Shown here piece after piece: positions 36,831-47,342 of a DNA stretch of 64,000 bases. The translations under genes were made by a program, and so were the position numbers. The stretch's first letter is position 1; the number at the start of each line of letters is the position of its first letter. Below the pieces are notes generated by a model. It did not search any database, was not told the origin of the DNA, and saw nothing but the letters and a program-made list of their open reading frames with translations. Source of the DNA: Paraferrimonas sp. SM1919 (lineage in GTDB: Bacteria > Pseudomonadota > Gammaproteobacteria > Enterobacterales > Shewanellaceae); NCBI RefSeq assembly GCF_010993985.1, contig NZ_WINH01000010.1:1-64000 (forward strand). Direction: 5' to 3'.

Positions 36831-37463
36831 TTATTTTTTCAGGAAACCTTCAAAGGCTTGGCGCATTTCACTAACGCCGGTTTCAATTTCTGGGTCCTGT
36901 AGTACCCTTTGCCACCAGGCGCTCAGTTTAGGAAAGTCCTTTAAGATATTCATTTCACCGAACTGGGCAGGAGTAGCGACCACAAAGTACATCACCGCGG
37001 CAGTGGCAATGTCTGCTAAATCCAGTGGTTTTAATTCTCTGTTATTGCTGCTGAGTAGGCGTTCGCCCTTATCCAGTTCTACCCTTACCTTTTGCATTTG
37101 CGCATCCACATCAATCGCAGGGCCACCTAGCAATTGCCCAAATAATGGCAATAATGAAGGAGCAAGATGCTGATCAACATACCTTAGCCATTCATGCATG
37201 CGGGCGTTAGCCAACGGTGCAGAGGGGCTCAGTGATTGCTCGGATAGGGCATCTAAATATTGCATGATCGCCCAAGACTCTGATAAATACTCACTGTCCG
37301 AGAGCTTAAGTACTGGGATTTTGCCAAGGGGGTACTTGGCTAAAAACTCAGGGCTTCTAAGGGCAAAGTCAGGGGCTGTGATTTCTACTTGATGCTGTTG
37401 CTTGGCAATTAAGATACGTACTCGGGTCGAGTAAGGAGAAAAATTAGAGCTTAGTAATTGCAT
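36831..37463 (-). CDS. Glutathione S-transferase family protein
   Basis: A 210-residue protein with an N-terminal thioredoxin-like domain (LLSSNFSPYSTRVRIL, then the glutathione-binding YPLGKIPVLKL and the SESWAIMQYLD serine) and an all-helical C-terminal domain. I begin it at the ATG at 37463, behind AAGGA; the longer frame runs into the upstream gene. It may be translated with the preceding membrane-protein gene. Specific substrate unknown. Confidence 0.88.
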   Translation of the reverse strand: MQLLSSNFSPYSTRVRILIAKQQHQVEITAPDFALRSPEFLAKYPLGKIPVLKLSDSEYLSESWAIMQYLDALSEQSLSPSAPLANARMHEWLRYVDQHLAPSLLPLFGQLLGGPAIDVDAQMQKVRVELDKGERLLSSNNRELKPLDLADIATAAVMYFVVATPAQFGEMNILKDFPKLSAWWQRVLQDPEIETGVSEMRQAFEGFLKK

Positions 37464-37474
37464 TTTTTCAGTCC

Positions 37475-38137
37475 TTAAATCAGGTGAATACCAAAGGCTG
37501 CATTGACTAAAAGGCCAACCCAAATTAGATAAACGTAGGGGCGAACTCGACTGAGTCCTGAGCTAATTAATTGATCTGATTCTGCCGATGCGCCTTGGCG
37601 CATCATCATGCCAAAACCATCGATAAAAGGTTTGAGTTGCAGGCGAATGCCCAACCCACAGGCCACCATGGCGGCAAACACAATTAACTTGTAGCTGAGC
37701 CAGTCTTGGGTGATGGCACCATCGCCGGTTAATGAGGTGCCAGCAAAAAATAAGCAGCTGGCAATCACCACTAATCGAAACCCAAAGTCGAATTGGGTTA
37801 GTGATTTAGTAAAAGACTTACCATGGGCGAAATGCAGTACCAGCACCATAGCTAACCAAGCTAAACAAATCACCCAGATAACTGCCATTAACCAACTAGG
37901 CATGGTTATCATGCCAGTGTTAACCGCCATTTGCAGTCCTGGGGCTAAAATCAATGCCATACAAATGCGGGGGCCTTGGTCGACGCCCATCATAATGGTT
38001 AACGCAGTAGATCGCTGTTGTTCCGATAATTTATTGTTGGCAACATAGCGTGAAGCATAGAAGGTTCCCAAATCTCCCCCGAGCCAATATACGAAAAATA
38101 ACAAATGTAATAGTTTTAACAACAAGTAATCAGACAT
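37475..38137 (-). CDS. Multi-pass membrane protein, unknown function
   Basis: A 220-residue protein with about six hydrophobic helices and short loops. LLLKLLHLLFFVYWLGGDLGTFY near the start, with conserved His and Tyr, resembles the CopD/DUF2269-like membrane family, but I cannot assign it firmly. It lies 11 bp upstream of the glutathione-transferase gene and is probably co-transcribed with it. Confidence 0.7.
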   Translation of the reverse strand: MSDYLLLKLLHLLFFVYWLGGDLGTFYASRYVANNKLSEQQRSTALTIMMGVDQGPRICMALILAPGLQMAVNTGMITMPSWLMAVIWVICLAWLAMVLVLHFAHGKSFTKSLTQFDFGFRLVVIASCLFFAGTSLTGDGAITQDWLSYKLIVFAAMVACGLGIRLQLKPFIDGFGMMMRQGASAESDQLISSGLSRVRPYVYLIWVGLLVNAAFGIHLI

Positions 38138-38289
38138 AGTAATGGTGATTTCATGGACGATTGTTTTGAGTCTAAGGCGGTAACGAAACTTGTTGCATTG
38201 ATAGATAGCAAATGTACTATTGATATATCAAAGCAGCGGGGTATAATTTAATTAAACTGACTTATATCAATAACAATCTTTAGGTGTTT

Positions 38290-39057
38290 ATGGAACTTAA
38301 TCTCCTTATTCAGGATCCCCGCCTTAAAACGGCACTCAATCATGATGTGCCAACGCCTCTGTATCATCAGGTATATCTATTTTTAAAAGAAAAGATCCAA
38401 TTAGGTGATATTGGTCATGGCGAAAAAATGCCAACTGAGCATGAAATATCAGAGGCTTTCGCGGTATCCCGTATTACAGCGAAACGCGCTATGGATGAGT
38501 TAGCAGAAGAGGGCTATATCAAGCGCCAGCGCGGCCGTGGTTCCCATGTGACCTTTCAAAATCGCACCGAACAGGTAAAGGCGCCGTTAAGCGGTTTATT
38601 AGAAAGTTTACAAACCATGGGGCAAGCAACCCAGGTACGTTCCATTACTTTTGCAAAGAAAATACCGCCTATAGATATTGCCAAGCGCTTTAATCTTGGA
38701 GAGGGTGAGATGCTGTATCAGTCCGTTCGTTGCCGTTTAGCTGATGGTATTCCTTTTGGCTACTATGTCAGTTGGACCCGCGATATTGGCGAGCAATATA
38801 ACGAACAAAATATTTTATCTATGCCTAGGCTGAAGCTATTTCGGCAAATTGGACTGCGCCTAGATAAGGTTGAGCAAAGTGTCAGTGCTACGCTATCAAA
38901 TGTGGATACCGGATTGCAGCTTGATATTCCAGCGGGTAAGCCTTTATTAGTGTTAGATAGATCCATGTATGATGCTGATGGCGTATTGGTGGATCATTTA
39001 TATGCCTTGTATCGTCCTGATCAATATCAGTTTGAAATGGAATTTTCGATGCAATAA
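38290..39057 (+). CDS. GntR/HutC-family transcription regulator
   Basis: A 255-residue repressor: N-terminal winged helix (LYHQVYLFLKEKIQLGDIGHGEKMPTEHEISEAFAVSRITAKRAMDEL) and a C-terminal UTRA ligand-binding domain (LYQSVRCRLADGIPFGYYVSW). HutC-type members sense histidine-derived or amino-sugar ligands. I use ATG at 38290 behind TAGGTG; a GTG two codons earlier is possible. The target and ligand are unknown, since the next gene is an unrelated exported protein. Confidence 0.88.
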   Translation: MELNLLIQDPRLKTALNHDVPTPLYHQVYLFLKEKIQLGDIGHGEKMPTEHEISEAFAVSRITAKRAMDELAEEGYIKRQRGRGSHVTFQNRTEQVKAPLSGLLESLQTMGQATQVRSITFAKKIPPIDIAKRFNLGEGEMLYQSVRCRLADGIPFGYYVSWTRDIGEQYNEQNILSMPRLKLFRQIGLRLDKVEQSVSATLSNVDTGLQLDIPAGKPLLVLDRSMYDADGVLVDHLYALYRPDQYQFEMEFSMQ

Positions 39058-39079
39058 TTTTATATACAGGAGAAAAGCG

Positions 39080-39514
39080 ATGACTTTGAAAAGGATGCTC
39101 TTAATTGCGACGACAGTATTTGTTGGTAACGTAATGGCTGAACCTTTAACGGTGACTATTGATGGCATTAAGTCTAACCAAGGAAATATTGTCGTCCAGT
39201 TCTACGACAATAAAAAAGATTGGATGGAAGAAGACTTAGAGCGCATGGTTCATAAAAAAGTGTTAAGTGCTGCGGATCTCCAAGGCACGACTACATTTGA
39301 TGTCGAGCTAAATTATGGTGAATATGCAATTTATGTTTATCATGATAAGGATGCCAATGGGGAGTTAAATTCTAACTGGATTGGTATTCCTAGAGAACCT
39401 GTAGGCTGCTCTAACAATGCCAAGGGCTCGATGGGACCTCCGAAGTATAAAGATGCAAAATTTAGCTTTAATGCCGAGCAAAATAGTCATAGTTTGACCA
39501 TAGTTGAACTTTAG
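39080..39514 (+). CDS. DUF2141 family exported protein
   Basis: A 144-residue periplasmic protein with a signal peptide (MLLIATTVFVGNVMA). The mature domain has LTVTIDGIKSNQGNIVVQFY, a YHDKDANGELNSNWIGIPREPVG block with conserved acidic and aromatic residues, and the family ending. Function is unknown. The ATG at 39080 follows AGGAGAAAAG and starts the signal peptide, so the longer frame overlapping the GntR gene is not used. Confidence 0.88.
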   Translation: MTLKRMLLIATTVFVGNVMAEPLTVTIDGIKSNQGNIVVQFYDNKKDWMEEDLERMVHKKVLSAADLQGTTTFDVELNYGEYAIYVYHDKDANGELNSNWIGIPREPVGCSNNAKGSMGPPKYKDAKFSFNAEQNSHSLTIVEL

Positions 39515-39546
39515 CCGAGTAATATAAGGCGCAACTTACAACAACT

Positions 39547-39573
39547 AAGCTTCCTTCTGGGAGCTTTTTTTAT
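39547..39573 (+). terminator. Intrinsic terminator of the DUF2141 gene
   Basis: AAGCTTCC-TTCT-GGGAGCTTTTTTT forms a short stem followed by seven T, just after the DUF2141 stop. Confidence 0.82.
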
Positions 39574-39682
39574 TGTAAAGAATTTTCAATGTTTCGATAA
39601 AAACATACAAAAGCAACAACAAATGGTTTACTATTTGCCCCGATTTTTTAGAAGAAAAGAAGTATTTGGGCTAGACCCATAA

Positions 39683-41917
<2,235 letters not shown>

Positions 41918-41945
41918 TTTTTTTACCGCGTTTGCTTCGCGCTAA

Positions 41946-42021
41946 CTGCGTTGCTTTCGAAAACGACCCGAGTCACATAGGCAAGCTATGCTCCCCGGGC
42001 TCGTTTTCTCAGCGCCTTGTT
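41946..42021. repeat. Long imperfect palindrome
   Basis: GAAAACGA at 41959-41966 pairs with TCGTTTTC at 42001-42008, and an inner CATAG/CTATG stem lies at 41975-41990, with weaker pairing outside. It could fold into a long stem-loop. Its intergenic position and hyphenated symmetry suggest a dispersed intergenic repeat of the kind found in marine gammaproteobacteria; other copies are not in this window. Confidence 0.5.
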
Positions 42022-42100
42022 ATCACTTTGCAAGCCTTGTAAAAAGCGGATAGAAGAATACTAATTCCTGATTACAGATTACCGAATCAGTATCCATAAA

Positions 42101-42127
42101 AAAGCCAGAGCAATTGCTCTGGCTTTG
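42101..42127. terminator. Intrinsic terminator
   Basis: AAAGCCAGAGC-AA-TTGCTCTGGCTTT forms a strong 11-bp stem, with A-run before and TTGTTTT after. It is positioned to end icd transcription rightward and the nap operon leftward. Confidence 0.88.
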
Positions 42128-42165
42128 TTTTAGATGACAGATGATAGAAGACGGATTACGGACAG

Positions 42166-42200
42166 TCTGTACTCTGTACTCCGTATTCCGTATTCCGTAA
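42166..42200. repeat. Tandem heptamer repeat
   Basis: Five consecutive 7-base units read TCTGTAC, TCTGTAC, TCCGTAT, TCCGTAT, TCCGTAA. They are flanked by the inverted pair GATTACGG (42154) and CCGTAATC (42195), so the array can also fold. It lies between the nap operon and icd; the remaining sequence of that 330-base gap shows no gene. Confidence 0.7.
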
Positions 42201-42248
42201 TCGCAATTCACCTCGTTTCTCGAAGCGAAGCGCCCTCGGATCTCGTTT

Positions 42249-42377
42249 CTATTTATCCGCTGTCTTCGAAAGGATCCAAACCGAGACTGCAGCAACCGCT
42301 GCAAACCCAGTCAGGATAATAACCGGCATTGCGCTGTATCCAAGCACATGCCAAATAACCGATTCTAAAGTACTCAT
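42249..42377 (-). CDS. 42-residue membrane peptide (TIGR02808 type)
   Basis: A very short gene that routine gene finding skips. It starts at an ATG behind a strong AAGGAGAAAGC site, 9 bp after the napC stop, and codes for one membrane helix (MSTLESVIWHVLGYSAMPVI then ILTGFAAVAAVSVWIL) and a short charged tail. It fits the TIGR02808 peptides reported near periplasmic nitrate reductase genes in Vibrio and Photobacterium. It is probably the last gene of the nap operon. A role in stabilising NapC is only a guess. Confidence 0.85.
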   Translation of the reverse strand: MSTLESVIWHVLGYSAMPVIILTGFAAVAAVSVWILSKTADK

Positions 42378-42386
42378 GCTTTCTCC

Positions 42387-42977
42387 TTACTGCCAGCCTT
42401 CTACTTTGTGCATATCTGGCAAGTTATGGGCAATCCCCTTATGACAATCGACACAGGTGTATTTACCGCTTGCGAGTGAAGTGGAATGTTGCTTAGCACT
42501 GCGTGGGCTCTGTTCTGAAAAATCCATATATTCAAAATTGTGACAGTTTCGACACTCGAGTGAGTCATTTTTCTTTAAGCGAGCCCATTCACGCTCGGCA
42601 AGGTGACCACGACGAGCTTGGAACTTCTCAGGAGTATTAATGGTCTGCAGCACAAAGTGAGCAAATAATTCTTTGGAAGCCTGTACTTTACGGACAATTT
42701 TATCTGTCCACTCATGGGGAACATGGCAGTCTGAACAGATGGCCCGTACCCCTGAGCGGTTAGCATAATGTATGGTTTCTTGAATTTCTTCAACAATTGG
42801 GGCATGGCATTGGACACAGAATTCTTCAGTATTAGTGTATTCCATGCCAGTGTTGAATGCTCCCCAAAACAGCAGACCACCCATAAACCCCATAAACAAC
42901 ACTAACCCAACAGCGGCTTTACTTGGGCGCTTTAAAACTGCCCAGAATTGCTTGAATTTTCGTATAATAGCTTTCAT
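42387..42977 (-). CDS. napC: NapC tetraheme c-type quinol dehydrogenase
   Basis: A 196-residue cytochrome that passes electrons from menaquinol or ubiquinol to NapB-NapA. One N-terminal membrane helix (AAVGLVLFMGFMGGLLFWGA) anchors a periplasmic domain with four CxxCH haem sites at C54, C81, C142 and C175. Length is normal for NapC/NirT. It is the fifth gene of the operon, 15 bp after napB. Confidence 0.96.
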   Translation of the reverse strand: MKAIIRKFKQFWAVLKRPSKAAVGLVLFMGFMGGLLFWGAFNTGMEYTNTEEFCVQCHAPIVEEIQETIHYANRSGVRAICSDCHVPHEWTDKIVRKVQASKELFAHFVLQTINTPEKFQARRGHLAEREWARLKKNDSLECRNCHNFEYMDFSEQSPRSAKQHSTSLASGKYTCVDCHKGIAHNLPDMHKVEGWQ

Positions 42978-42992
42978 GTCGGTTCACTTTGG

Positions 42993-43442
42993 TTACTGGA
43001 GTGATTTAACACGTTTAAAGGTATTGCCGACAAGCTGACGAGCATCGTTTTGTGGCACATGACACTGAACGCAGAAATAACGTCTTGGTGAAACATCTGC
43101 CAAAACATTGCCATCTCTATCGGTAAAATGAGTAACACTTATTTTGGTGGCTCCCATTTCCTTAGCGTTCTTCCAACCGTGACATGCTAGACACATATTG
43201 GCATTTAGCGATAATTCATAATTGCGAATATGGTGCGGGATTAGCGGTGGTTGGAAAACATAGTTACTTTCAATATCATATTGATCTCTAGGAACTTTCT
43301 TAAGTGGATCGGCAGGTCGAGTATGTGACAGTTCAGAACTGCCACGTAAAGACTCCAGTCCACCTATACCACCAGCACTTAACAGTTGAAAACTGGCAGC
43401 TAAGGTTAGTGCCACAAGGATTAAAATTAATTTCTTCATCAT
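42993..43442 (-). CDS. napB: NapB diheme cytochrome subunit
   Basis: A 149-residue periplasmic subunit with a signal peptide (LILILVALTLAASFQLLSAG) and two haem sites, CLACHGW and CVQCHVP. The PPLIPHHIRNYELSLNANMC stretch supplies the distal histidine ligands. It receives electrons from NapC and hands them to NapA. It follows napA directly. Confidence 0.96.
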   Translation of the reverse strand: MMKKLILILVALTLAASFQLLSAGGIGGLESLRGSSELSHTRPADPLKKVPRDQYDIESNYVFQPPLIPHHIRNYELSLNANMCLACHGWKNAKEMGATKISVTHFTDRDGNVLADVSPRRYFCVQCHVPQNDARQLVGNTFKRVKSLQ

Positions 43443-43443
43443 G

Positions 43444-45933
43444 TTAGGCCACCTTAGTGATTTTCACTGGGCATTTTTTAAAGTCAGTCTGTTTTGACAG
43501 TGGATCGGTCGCATCTAAAATCAGTTTGTTGATCAAAATACGAGCATCGAAAAACGGCACAAACACTAGACCTTTTGGCGGCTTGTTACGACCACGGGTT
43601 TCCACCCTAACCCGCACTTCACCACGTTTGTTACTGATCAATACCTCGTCACCACGGCGAACGCCACGGGCTTTGGCATCCGCAGGATGCATATAACAAA
43701 GGGCGTCTGGTACCGCTTTATACAGCTCAGGTACACGGCGTGTCATGGTGCCGGAGTGCCAATGCTCAAGCACTCGGCCGGTACATAGCCATAGGTCATG
43801 TTCATTATCAGGGGTTTCTGGTGGCGCCTCATACGGCGCTGAAATAATCCATGCTTTACCATCAGGTTTGCCATAGAATTCGAAACCTTTGCCCTTCGCG
43901 ACGTAAGGATCTGAACCTTCAAGGAAGCGCCATTGGGTTTCTTTGCCATCAACCACAGGCCAGCGCAGGCCACGCACTTGGTGGTAATGATCGTAGGGGG
44001 CGAGATCATGGCCATGACCTCGACCAAAGCTGGCATATTCTTCAAATAGACCCTTTTGCAGGTAAAAGCCTTGATCACGGGCGTCATGGTTAAGGGCTTG
44101 CGCTTCAGATAAAGGATACTTATCCACTTGGCCATTTCTAAAAAGCACTTCATACATGCTCTTGCCTCGAACTTCTGGCATTGTGGCAATTAACTCCTCA
44201 GGCCATACTTCTTCGATTTTGAATCGTTTCGAGAACTCCATGATTTGCCATAAATCAGATTTAGCATCTCCTGGTGCTTCTACTTGTTGGTACCAAGCCT
44301 GGGTGCGGCGCTCGGCATTACCATAAGCGCCTTCCTTTTCGACCCACATCGCGGTTGGTAGCACTAGATCTGCCGCTTGTGCCGTGGCGGTAGGATAAGG
44401 GTCTGAACAGACGATGAAGTTTTGTGGGTCACGGTAACCAGGTAAGCGCTCCTCATTAATGTTAGGACCAACCTGCATATTGTTGTTACACATTACCCAG
44501 TAAGCGTTTAACTCACCGTCTTTTAATTTACGGTCTTGCAGTACCGCATGGAACCCCGGTTTTGCCGGAATGGTGCCCTCTGGAATTTTCCATAGGTGTT
44601 CAGCATGCTTTCTGTGCTTAGGGTTAGTGACCACCATATCCGCTGGTAAGCGGTGAGCAAAGGTGCCGACTTCCCTAGCCGTACCGCAGGCTGATGGTTG
44701 TCCGGTTAATGAGAACGGACTATTGCCCGGAGTAGAGATCTTACCTGTTAATAGGTGAATGTTGTAAACCAGAGAGTTCATCCAGACACCCCGGGTATGT
44801 TGGTTCATACCCATGGTCCACAGCGACATGACCTTGGTGTTTGGATCGGCAAATTGCTTCGCAAGAGTTAACAGCTTTTCTTCGCTTAGCCCTGTCATTT
44901 CTGCGGTTTTTTCGAGGGTGTAAGGGGCAACAGAATTTTTGTATTGTTCAAAGTTGATGCTGTCAATCTTACCCGAGTTGGCATTTTTAGCCTCTTGCTG
45001 CAGCGGGTGCTCATCCCGCAAGCCATAGCCAATATCTGTGGTCGCTTGCTTGAAGTGGGTGTGCTTATTAACAAAGTCCCAATTCACCGCATCATTTTCA
45101 ATGATGTAATTAGCAATAAAGTTGGCGATAGCTAAATCGGTTTGTGGCTTGAAAATGTAACCATGGTCGGCCAATTCGAACGATCTATGGTAATAAGTCG
45201 AAAGTACGTTTACTTTAACGTGGGGGTGGGATAAACGACGGTCGGTGATGCGGGTCCATAAAATAGGGTGCATCTCAGCCATGTTCGAGCCCCAAAGCAC
45301 GAAACAGTCGGCGTTTTCAAAATCGTCGTAACAGCCCATTGGCTCATCAATACCAAAGCTTCGCATAAAGCCACCAACAGCTGAAGCCATACAGTGGCGA
45401 GCGTTAGGGTCAATATTATTGGAACGGAAACCGGCCTTCATCATTTTCGCGGCAGCGTAGCCTTCCATAACAGTCCATTGACCTGAGCCAAACATGCCCA
45501 CACTAGTGGGCCCTTTGGCTTTCAAGGCCGCTTTCCATTTTTCTGCCATAATGTCAAAGGCGGTATCCCAGCTTATAGGTGCAAAGTCACCGCTCTTATC
45601 AAACTTGCCATCTTTCATTCTTAGTAATGGCTGTGTCAGGCGGTCTTCACCGTACATGATTTTTGAAAGGAAGTAGCCTTTGATGCAATTAAGCCCTTTA
45701 TTAACGGGAGATTCTGGGTCACCCTGAGTGGCAACGACGCGGCCCTCTTGGGTACCTACCAGAACCGAGCAACCGGTACCACAAAACCGACAAGGAGCTT
45801 TATCCCATTTTATTTTGGATTCATCTCGGCTCGCGATTAGATTAGTCGCCGTTGCAGGTAGTGTAATACCGGCTAGCGCGGCCGCAGATAGAGCGGCATT
45901 AGACTTAATAAATTCACGCCTTGAAAGTTTCAT
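43444..45933 (-). CDS. napA: Periplasmic nitrate reductase catalytic subunit
   Basis: An 829-residue molybdenum enzyme reducing nitrate to nitrite. It carries a twin-arginine signal ([11 protein letters not shown]), one [4Fe-4S] cluster (CRFCGTGC ... NCIKG near 48-86) and the molybdenum ligand cysteine in [11 protein letters not shown] (about C181). The C-terminal third holds the second pterin-binding domain. Full length, no interruption. It needs bis-MGD from the moa/mob genes downstream in this window. Its start overlaps napD by 4 bases. Confidence 0.97.
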   Translation of the reverse strand: MKLSRREFIKSNAALSAAALAGITLPATATNLIASRDESKIKWDKAPCRFCGTGCSVLVGTQEGRVVATQGDPESPVNKGLNCIKGYFLSKIMYGEDRLTQPLLRMKDGKFDKSGDFAPISWDTAFDIMAEKWKAALKAKGPTSVGMFGSGQWTVMEGYAAAKMMKAGFRSNNIDPNARHCMASAVGGFMRSFGIDEPMGCYDDFENADCFVLWGSNMAEMHPILWTRITDRRLSHPHVKVNVLSTYYHRSFELADHGYIFKPQTDLAIANFIANYIIENDAVNWDFVNKHTHFKQATTDIGYGLRDEHPLQQEAKNANSGKIDSINFEQYKNSVAPYTLEKTAEMTGLSEEKLLTLAKQFADPNTKVMSLWTMGMNQHTRGVWMNSLVYNIHLLTGKISTPGNSPFSLTGQPSACGTAREVGTFAHRLPADMVVTNPKHRKHAEHLWKIPEGTIPAKPGFHAVLQDRKLKDGELNAYWVMCNNNMQVGPNINEERLPGYRDPQNFIVCSDPYPTATAQAADLVLPTAMWVEKEGAYGNAERRTQAWYQQVEAPGDAKSDLWQIMEFSKRFKIEEVWPEELIATMPEVRGKSMYEVLFRNGQVDKYPLSEAQALNHDARDQGFYLQKGLFEEYASFGRGHGHDLAPYDHYHQVRGLRWPVVDGKETQWRFLEGSDPYVAKGKGFEFYGKPDGKAWIISAPYEAPPETPDNEHDLWLCTGRVLEHWHSGTMTRRVPELYKAVPDALCYMHPADAKARGVRRGDEVLISNKRGEVRVRVETRGRNKPPKGLVFVPFFDARILINKLILDATDPLSKQTDFKKCPVKITKVA

Positions 45934-46250
45934 GCTTGTTCCTCATTCAACGTTGGCGCTGAAGCAGAACCTGCTGCTTCGTAAAAAAGCGCCCCTTCTT
46001 CTGGATCTTGGTCGATTTGGTGGTAAACCATGGTGGTCGTCAGCACGCCATCAAAGTTATTAATTTTTTCGATTATGTCAGTAATAAAGCCATGGGTTTG
46101 GGTTTCTAGCACTACAACTAATTTACCGATATCACTTTCGCCGTAGACTTCGGCCTCTGGCATGGCTTCAATGCTGGCTTTAGTCTGGGCTAGCTTATCT
46201 GGGCTAACTTGAACAATCAGGCTGGAGATATGTACTTCAGCTAAAGACAT
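45930..46250 (-). CDS. napD: NapD chaperone of periplasmic nitrate reductase
   Basis: A 106-residue cytoplasmic chaperone that binds the NapA twin-arginine signal until the cofactor is in. It has the [14 protein letters not shown] start and [11 protein letters not shown] region of the family. I begin it at the ATG at 46250, behind GTAGGAAT, because the longer frame is translated within napF. It overlaps napA by 4 bases, indicating coupled translation. Confidence 0.93.
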   Translation of the reverse strand: MSLAEVHISSLIVQVSPDKLAQTKASIEAMPEAEVYGESDIGKLVVVLETQTHGFITDIIEKINNFDGVLTTTMVYHQIDQDPEEGALFYEAAGSASAPTLNEEQA

Positions 46251-46261
46251 GAGTTCTATTC

Positions 46262-46735
46262 CTACAGTTGTATTATTTCGACGGCTGAAGTGGGGCAATC
46301 GGCAACACAGGCTCCGCATCCACTACAGGCTTGTTGATTAATTTCAGCTTTTGCTGGGCGTCCAATCTGTAACTTGAAAGTGATAGCCATTTCTGGACAA
46401 GAATCGCCACAACTGCGACATTCAACGCCATTTTCTAATAAGCATAGTTTATTTATAGACGCTTTTTGTTGCCATGGGGAGCTATCTTGGGGATTGAAGA
46501 GATTATCGGGACAGGCACCGGCACATTTGTAGCAAAAATCACACTCACCAAGACGGAAGTCAATGCTAGGAAAGCCGCCATCGCCTTTTACGATGATGTT
46601 TTGCGGACAAGCACTGATGCACTCACCACATTGACTGCATTGTGAGCAGAAGTTGTCTAAGTTTTTTATCCAAGGCAAGCTAACATTAGTCTCTGTCGCT
46701 TTGGGACTGAACAGTTTTCGTTTCGAAAGTTCCAA
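46262..46735 (-). CDS. napF: NapF ferredoxin-type protein
   Basis: A 157-residue cytoplasmic iron-sulfur protein with four cysteine clusters: CSQCSQCGECISACP, CDFCYKCAGACP, CRSCGDSCP and CSGCGACVADCP, for about three to four [4Fe-4S] centres. It helps mature NapA. It is the first gene of the leftward napFDABC unit. The 280-base region upstream, to nirD, is A+T rich and should hold the operon promoter; no convincing FNR site was found. Confidence 0.95.
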   Translation of the reverse strand: MELSKRKLFSPKATETNVSLPWIKNLDNFCSQCSQCGECISACPQNIIVKGDGGFPSIDFRLGECDFCYKCAGACPDNLFNPQDSSPWQQKASINKLCLLENGVECRSCGDSCPEMAITFKLQIGRPAKAEINQQACSGCGACVADCPTSAVEIIQL

Positions 46736-47015
46736 AGTGGTGAACCCTATATTATTTTTATAGGTTTAAGTGTAGTTTAGCTTTATAAATAATGAATACT
46801 CACGATTAAACAATAGTTGATCTATTCGAGATAAGTTACCGAAATAACACATAAAACGTGAGCATCATCGATTTATTTAGAATGATATAGAAGATATTTT
46901 TAGAGGTTAATAAAGCTGTGATGGCTTGCCGGTTTTGATTATCAAAAACATTGGATTACTAATATTTGTAGCAAGACAAATGATAGAAAAACCGACAAGT
47001 GTTGTTATCTATTGA

Positions 47016-47342
47016 TCAGACTTGCAGTTCAATAGTGTTTTGTACCAATCTGATTGGGTAAGTATTTATCCGAACCTCTGGGCTGTCCAGGCATTGACCA
47101 GTCTCAAGGCAATACCTTTGCTTATAAAGGGGTGAGGCAACGATAATTTGTTTACCTTGGGAGCCAATGATCCCCCTTGAGAGCACATGGGCTTTTCCAA
47201 TGGGATCGAAATTATCAACAGCAAATAACTGGTTAAGTGGTTTGGAATAAAAAATGGCAATTTGTTTTCCTGCGACCAGAACACACACGCCTGTTTCTGG
47301 AATAAGCTGGTTGATTTGGCACACTTGTGTCCATGTTGTCAT
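47016..47342 (-). CDS. nirD: Nitrite reductase (NADH) small subunit
   Basis: A 108-residue protein of the Rieske-like fold but lacking the iron-binding Cys/His pairs, as is normal for NirD. The IGKAHVLSRGIIGSQG and VASPLYKQRYCLETGQCLD segments match. It overlaps the nirB stop by one base and completes the cytoplasmic nitrite reductase. Last gene of the cobA-nirB-nirD unit. Confidence 0.92.
   Translation of the reverse strand: MTTWTQVCQINQLIPETGVCVLVAGKQIAIFYSKPLNQLFAVDNFDPIGKAHVLSRGIIGSQGKQIIVASPLYKQRYCLETGQCLDSPEVRINTYPIRLVQNTIELQV

Noticed and set aside
38969-39079. N-terminal extension of the DUF2141 protein over the GntR gene end
   Set aside because: The signal peptide and AGGAG ribosome site begin at 39080; the extension is out-of-frame GntR sequence.
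46736-47015. Possible FNR site upstream of napF (TTGAT-CTAT-TCGAG)
   Set aside because: Only the left half matches TTGAT-N4-ATCAA. Another near-match, TTGATTATCAA, has the wrong spacing.
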